64,000 bases of DNA, from positions 36,058,478-36,122,477 of the forward strand of contig OU744732.1 of assembly GCA_916613615.1 (NCBI GenBank). The letters run 5' to 3'. Positions 59,379 through 64,000 of the stretch are shown here, piece by piece. Numbering within the stretch: position 1 is the stretch's first letter; the number at the start of each line of letters is the position of its first letter. This stretch comes from Steromphala cineraria (taxonomy: Eukaryota > Mollusca > Gastropoda > Trochida > Trochidae). The translations under genes were made by a program, and so were the position numbers. The notes under the pieces are model-generated. The model was not told the origin of the DNA and ran no database searches. It worked only from the letters and a program-made list of their open reading frames with translations.

Positions 59379-60522
59379 ACGTTTAGAATAGACACATTTG
59401 TTAATAATCCTAATTTTTTGGTATGGTATCAAGCAAACAATTCCGAAAGCCCGAAACCGGTTTCAATAACCGAATGCGTAATGATCAACGTTCGTGATGT
59501 GACCAAAGTCTATTTGCACAGTCGCTCACTTAAACCTCCGAAGAAAGAAAATAGTTTCGAGTTTCAATGAAATAAAGTTTTTTAAACCAAAATGAAAATG
59601 TCAAAAAAGGTCAAATTAATCAATGATGAGATACGATTGACGATTAATTAATGATTGATATAGAAAATGTAGAATGTAAACATTCAGAGTAGAGTCAAAT
59701 CTGTCAACGCTCTCCTCCCGGTCGGCTCGCCATGTTCAAGCGTCAAGGCTGACGTGTGTCGGTGCATGCGGTGTGGCTGGGCTAGCGGATACATTGGCTC
59801 TCTTGAAAACGGATAACTAACGGATAGTGTGATGAAAGATCTTTAATTTGAAACAAACACTATTTTGAACTGTTCTAGGTACTTCAGATGAAACGATGAA
59901 ATCGATATGGATGATTATAAAAACGACATGGTCGGAGAGTGACGGGGACCCGACATGTCAACGGGAAGGGCAAGGTCATCGCCTTGTGACGTTGTGTAGC
60001 TAAAGCCTGTTTGGAGATTCCCAATTTCCCTGTGATGTACGTGTTCCCGACTCATGCAGTGACTGCATTTTAAAATTGTTTTTCTCAGTGTGTGTCACAT
60101 TTGATAGAATATAATTTGACTTGGTCTACCCACATGTTATCACTGACAATCCATTGCGTGCATGATGCGATCGATGTCCGGTTGTTGTTACGGTTGTTAT
60201 GTAAGTAATAATTTTATTAATGCATTCGCTGACCTATTGTTATGAAATCGATTTTGCACATTGATCAAATGGTAATTTTACTTAGTATGTAATCAACTTT
60301 TAAAAAGTATATTAAACTGTAAACTTGAAGAAATGACATGTTTGTTGTTAATTCGAAAAAAGTTCCGTTTTAGTTGACCCTAAATGAGAGGTCATTGGTT
60401 AACAAATCAAATCAGTGGAATGCGAGGTCATGTTGATACGACACAGGTCAACGCAATACGACACACGTGTGTCGTACGAGATTAATATGTCATCACTTGT
60501 ACGTTACCTACGTGTGTAATAA
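59370..60522. mobile_element. Possible 1.15-kb element, TIR TTATTACACACGT
   Basis: TTATTACACACGT at 59370 is mirrored exactly by ACGTGTGTAATAA at 60510. Near the right end is a perfect 16-bp palindrome CGACACACGTGTGTCG (60462-60477). A 13-bp match could be chance, and no target duplication was verified. The 123-residue frame at 59199-59570 crosses the border and is not credible. Confidence 0.35.
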
Positions 60523-60674
60523 GTAAGGATTATTGTCTCACTCCACGATATTTCTTATTCCTATGATGTCTCGTGTAAGATGTTATAAGACTACTTTCGT
60601 CTTTCTATTAAACTGAGTGCTGTGTTACTTTTGACTATAAAGATGTATCAAACAGAGGTAACATCGACGAATAA

Positions 60675-61403
60675 CTACCTGTGGAAGTCCCTGATCAAAA
60701 GCAACCTTCTCCCGAAGGTTACAATGGTACTGACACAAGCTCATTGATACCTGAAGATTCAAAGAAGGCAATTCACAGAGTAAAGGAAAAGCATGTGAAA
60801 GAACATCCAAAGTCATTGTATGTCTACCCTGGACCAAGCAGCATGGCTTTTGAGAGTTCTCCAGTTCTGCCATATTTCTACAGGTTACCTCAGTCCCATC
60901 ATCCAAGTGATAAGTACAGAGTCCATCAGAAGCTGAATGAGTCACTCCCGGACTTGTCTGTGAAAAGGAATCAATCTAAGTTGATCTTGTTCTATAACGT
61001 TCCAAACTGGTACAGAAAGGATGCTATGCCATACTGTCAAGAAGGAATTAAAAAGTGTCCCATCAATTCATGCACGTGTTCCAACAATTGGAGAGATCTT
61101 GAAAAGGTTGATGCAGTCATTATTGATGGCGTGCGCCTGAATATGACAAGTCCAATGACAAAAAAGGCGTCTCAGATGTGGATTTTCTTTGCACTCGAAA
61201 CCCCATTTTTCTTTTCGTCTCAGAAATATAAGAGAGAGGAATGGCGTCAGATGTTCAATTGGACAATGACCTATCGTCTAGATTCAGACATTCCAAATCC
61301 ATATGACATCCTTTTACATCAACCTGTGTCAAAAAACAGTTCTCCAGAGTTCTCCAGTTCTGCAATATTTCTACAGGTTACCTCAGTCCCATCATCCAAG
61401 TGA
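60675..61403 (+). pseudogene. Alpha-fucosyltransferase (GT10) fragment, copy 1
   Basis: The frame opens right after a TAA at 60672 and has no good start, so the signal-anchor end is missing. It encodes a stem-like stretch, then the GT10 N-terminal domain (LILFYNVPNWYRKDAM, near residues 100-116; KCPINSCTC near 122; ADAVIIDGV-like VDAVIIDGV near 143), then FFALETPFFF. The family hallmark FNWTMTYRLDSDI follows near 190-203. In intact enzymes this is the entry to the GDP-fucose-binding half, which is absent here. At about 61340 the frame passes into the second copy in the wrong phase and stops at 61403. GT10 enzymes transfer fucose to glycans in the Golgi; this copy cannot. Confidence 0.8.
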
Positions 61404-61857
61404 CAAGCACAGAGTCCATCAGAAGCTGAATGAGTCACTAGCGGACTTGTCTGTCAAAAGGAATCAATTTAAGTTGATCTTGTTCTATAACATCCCAGGA
61501 TGGTACCGTAAAGACGCCATGTCAGATTGTCGAGAAGGAGTAAGCAAATGTCCAATCAAATCATGTAAGTGTTCAGGTTCAGAGAACAGCCAGCATTTGA
61601 AGAAGGCTGATGCAGTCATTATCGATGGCGTTGAACTGAAGATGACAAGTCTAATGATCAAACAAGCCTCACAGGTTTGGGTTTTCTTTGCACTGGAATG
61701 TCCGTTTTACTTTTACTCTTCGAACTATAAGAGAGAGGATTGGCCTCATATGTTCAATTGGACTATGACATATCGTCTTGATTCGGATATTCCAATTCCT
61801 TATGGCTTACTTTTGTATCGACCTATATCTAAAAACTATACAGCTATTGCCTGTGCG
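61344..61857 (+). pseudogene. Alpha-fucosyltransferase (GT10) fragment, copy 2
   Basis: A tandem copy of the previous fragment, offset by 493 bp from the point 'gagttctccagttctg'. Since 493 is not a multiple of three, it is out of phase with copy 1. It encodes LILFYNIPGWYRKDAM, KCPIKSCKC, ADAVIIDGVEL, FFALECPFYF and FNWTMTYRLDSDI, then PISKNYTAIA, which in the family continues into the catalytic C-terminal half. Here it runs into a 20-bp minisatellite and stops. Copies 1 and 2 have diverged clearly in protein sequence, so the duplication is not recent. Confidence 0.8.
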
Positions 61858-62105
61858 ATGATTGACCTTGTGAGATGATTGACCTTGTGAGATGATTGAC
61901 ATTGTGAGATGATTGACCTTGTGAGATGATTGACCTTGTAAGGTGATTGACCTTGTGCGATGATTGACCTTGTGCGATGATTGAACATGTGAGATAATTG
62001 ACCTTGTGAGGTGATTGACCCTGTGAGATGATTGACCTTGTGAGTTAATTGACCTTGTGAGAGGATTGTTCTTGTGAGATGATTGGCCCTGTGAGATGAT
62101 TGTCC
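61858..62105 (+). repeat. 20-bp minisatellite 'tgattgaccttgtgagatga'
   Basis: About a dozen units of about 20 bp with small variations. It begins exactly where the second fucosyltransferase fragment loses homology. The minus-strand frame 61836-62162 is a by-product of the repeat. Confidence 0.9.
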
Positions 62106-62522
62106 GGATGGAAGGACGGAAGTAGGAACGGAATGACCGCTATATATGCCCGCTGTCTTCATACAATGACTCTACTTTAACAATTAAATCCAAAAGGTCA
62201 AATCATTTATGAGTGCATAAAATCAACATCAACGATAGAGATATCATACTAAACACAACATCTGAAATCTATTTTTTTAAATCATAACTTTGTTTCAGCT
62301 GATGGAATCTCTCCTGTTGATTGAATCATGGCGTTTGAAGACGATTTAATCAAAGTCGAACTCGCTCCGGCTCCACTACGCCTACAAGGTTGGTTGATAT
62401 CGATTAAAAAACAACCAGCTCATCATATTTGATTCCAGTAAATACAATTTGCGTGAATACGATAATTGCTAAATTGAATCTATAACTGATTTTCAAAAGG
62501 GGGGTCCGGACCCCCTGAATCT
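62106..62522. other. Gene-free stretch
   Basis: Nothing confidently recognised. A possible exon beginning at ATG 62328 was considered and not accepted. Confidence 0.35.
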
Positions 62523-62547
62523 CCCCCCCCCCCCCCCCCCCCCCCCC
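62523..62547 (+). repeat. Poly-C run of 25
   Basis: Preceded by 'ggggggtccggaccccctg' and followed by 'ctggatccgccact', a context seen at the ends of dispersed animal repeats. The exact length is error-prone in any assembly. Confidence 0.8.
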
Positions 62548-64000
62548 GACCCTGGATCCGCCACTTGTAAATCTTTATCTTTAGATATGAAAAACTGTAT
62601 TTATGTGAAATTTTTCAATTTCTATTTCATATAAGAAAATGGTTGTTTACACTTGGCAGCTATGATTCAATTATAATGGGCAATAATTGTCAACGATTTT
62701 TGTAAATATAAACACAATTAAGCTCGTCTTCTCAGCTCAAGCCTTATCACGGCTTGCTTATAGTCCTGATATCAACCCTATTTAACACTTATTGGATTAA
62801 ATACAGTAATATTTGACTTTAGGACATGGATGCTATGAACCGTCTAATTCACTCAATTACACATATGGTGTTATGATATTGTGACTGCCTATGGTAACAC
62901 CTATTGTCATCATAACAGGTACATGTAATGAGGTTATCCCGAATTTAAGTTTACTTCTTCATGGTCATGTGGTGTTGTGTTTTCGAAAGTCCTTCTTGTT
63001 TTTGCTTTAAAATGTTGTTTGTCCATAATTGTTATGTTTAAATACATCATGTTTTTATAGCTTCTTTGTTCGCGTTTATTTTGGTGATCTGTATACATTC
63101 ATATATCCAGGGAAGTATAATACAGGGAATCGTCACTCCCAGCTGTTTGTACTCTATTTCTACTACGTCTCGTCTCGCTCATTAGCTGGTCCAGGCTGGT
63201 CACGCTCCATCGCACATGGAGACTGGGCTCTGTTTTTGCGAAAATGTGAATGCGCGGTGTCGTGTAACCAGTTGCACAATGAAAACAACAATGCATTGTG
63301 GGTCTTCGCATCCTGACCTGACCTGACACAAGAATATTCAATAAGCTATTTTACGAATAGGACAAATTTACAAAAATAAATTTATAGAGATAGATGAATA
63401 ATATCCTTTTTGAATAGTTGTAAATTGTTATTTTGATAAAAACTATTGAGCATGTGTACCTCTCGTACTTTTCTATCTAAACAACGAGCACATCGGCCAT
63501 TGTGTTTGCAATGATAGAAACGAGCTTGAGTAATGCATTAAATAGGACTCTAAATTATCGTTGTACATTAGGAGGTAGTTTCCAAAAATGTAGTTTTCCG
63601 ACAGATGGATGTTTGCCTGATGGTATTTGCACTATTTGGTTATTTAATATTTTTTCTGTAAGTGTGGTTGTCGCTCTTAACTTTCACATAGGAAGAAGTA
63701 ATACCTTAAAATCGTTTTACTGAGAAGAAAGTATTGACAATGTAAACTTTTCCCGATAGATGAATGATTTTCTGTTGCACATTATTTGTAATTATAACCA
63801 TTTTTTACAGGCATGATCATATCAACCAGGGACTTGCATAACAACACCCTACCTACCTGTATTACAAAATCATACACAACGTTATCATTTCATTTATGTC
63901 TAAGGTCAATATTTTATTTGTATAAAGATACACGTCATAGCTTGATCATATTGGATATATCTTCACATATAAACAAAAACATTGCATCACATTCAGTAAA
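62548..64000. other. Gene-free right end of the window
   Basis: Short frames at 63029-63316, 63099-63341 and 63502-63723 have no recognised domains. No exon with both splice sites and a family signature was found. Confidence 0.4.

Noticed and set aside
59199..59570. 123-residue open frame
   Set aside because: It runs through a palindromic element and its border, with no domain.
62328..62388. Possible first coding exon starting MAFEDDLIKVELAP and ending before GTTGGT
   Set aside because: A TTTCAG lies upstream and a weak donor downstream, but there is no family resemblance, no neighbouring exon and no conservation to compare.

Overview
The window looks like accessory, repeat-dense nuclear DNA from an animal. 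Coding sequence is sparse and split by introns with GT/AG borders, the DNA is AT-rich, and most of the length is transposon-derived. A Penelope-like element, non-LTR retrotransposon fragments, a Tc1-type transposon, many fold-back MITEs and intronic minisatellites together fit a marine invertebrate, most likely a lophotrochozoan such as a bivalve mollusc. The taxon is inference; no species-level marker was recognised.

Layout. 0-10 kb: the last coding exon of a PHD-finger gene (1345-1449), then flanking DNA seeded with palindromic MITEs and a 21-bp minisatellite that is itself split by a MITE. 10.2-32.4 kb: a large tandem segmental duplication (unit A about 10.2-24.0 kb, unit B about 24.1-32.4 kb). 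Each unit carries one complete three-exon gene for a secreted, probably GPI-anchored Ly6/uPAR (three-finger) protein of 178 residues, with a 30-bp minisatellite in intron 1, a shared 3' UTR with AATAAA, and a second minisatellite downstream. In unit A, exon 1 and its minisatellite have been duplicated again (14641-17060 and 17061-20082). The two Ly6 proteins are almost identical in exon 2 but differ by a burst of amino-acid changes in the predicted third finger.

32.4-43 kb: no confident gene; a 2.3-kb long-TIR element, two tRNA-like Pol III relics, a Helentron-like tandem-repeat element, several MITEs and a direct duplication flanking one of them. 43-54.5 kb: a retrotransposon graveyard. It holds a LINE tail (43303-43922), the GIY-YIG endonuclease end of a Penelope-like element (44380-45246), a 4.3-kb TTAA-flanked piggyBac-like element with no recognisable transposase (45526-49842), and a reverse-transcriptase pseudogene broken by a MITE and bracketed by two near-identical MITE halves. 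54.5-64 kb: a degenerate Tc1 (DD34E) transposon inserted in a minisatellite, further palindromes, and a tandemly duplicated, truncated alpha-fucosyltransferase (GT10) pseudogene that runs into a 20-bp minisatellite.

The commonest repeat is a roughly 360-bp MITE with terminal sequence TTAAAGGGGCAGTAGCACG, of which at least eleven full or partial copies are visible. The real protein-coding content is small: one PHD exon and two Ly6 genes. The remaining protein-like sequence is relic mobile-element sequence or broken gene copies.
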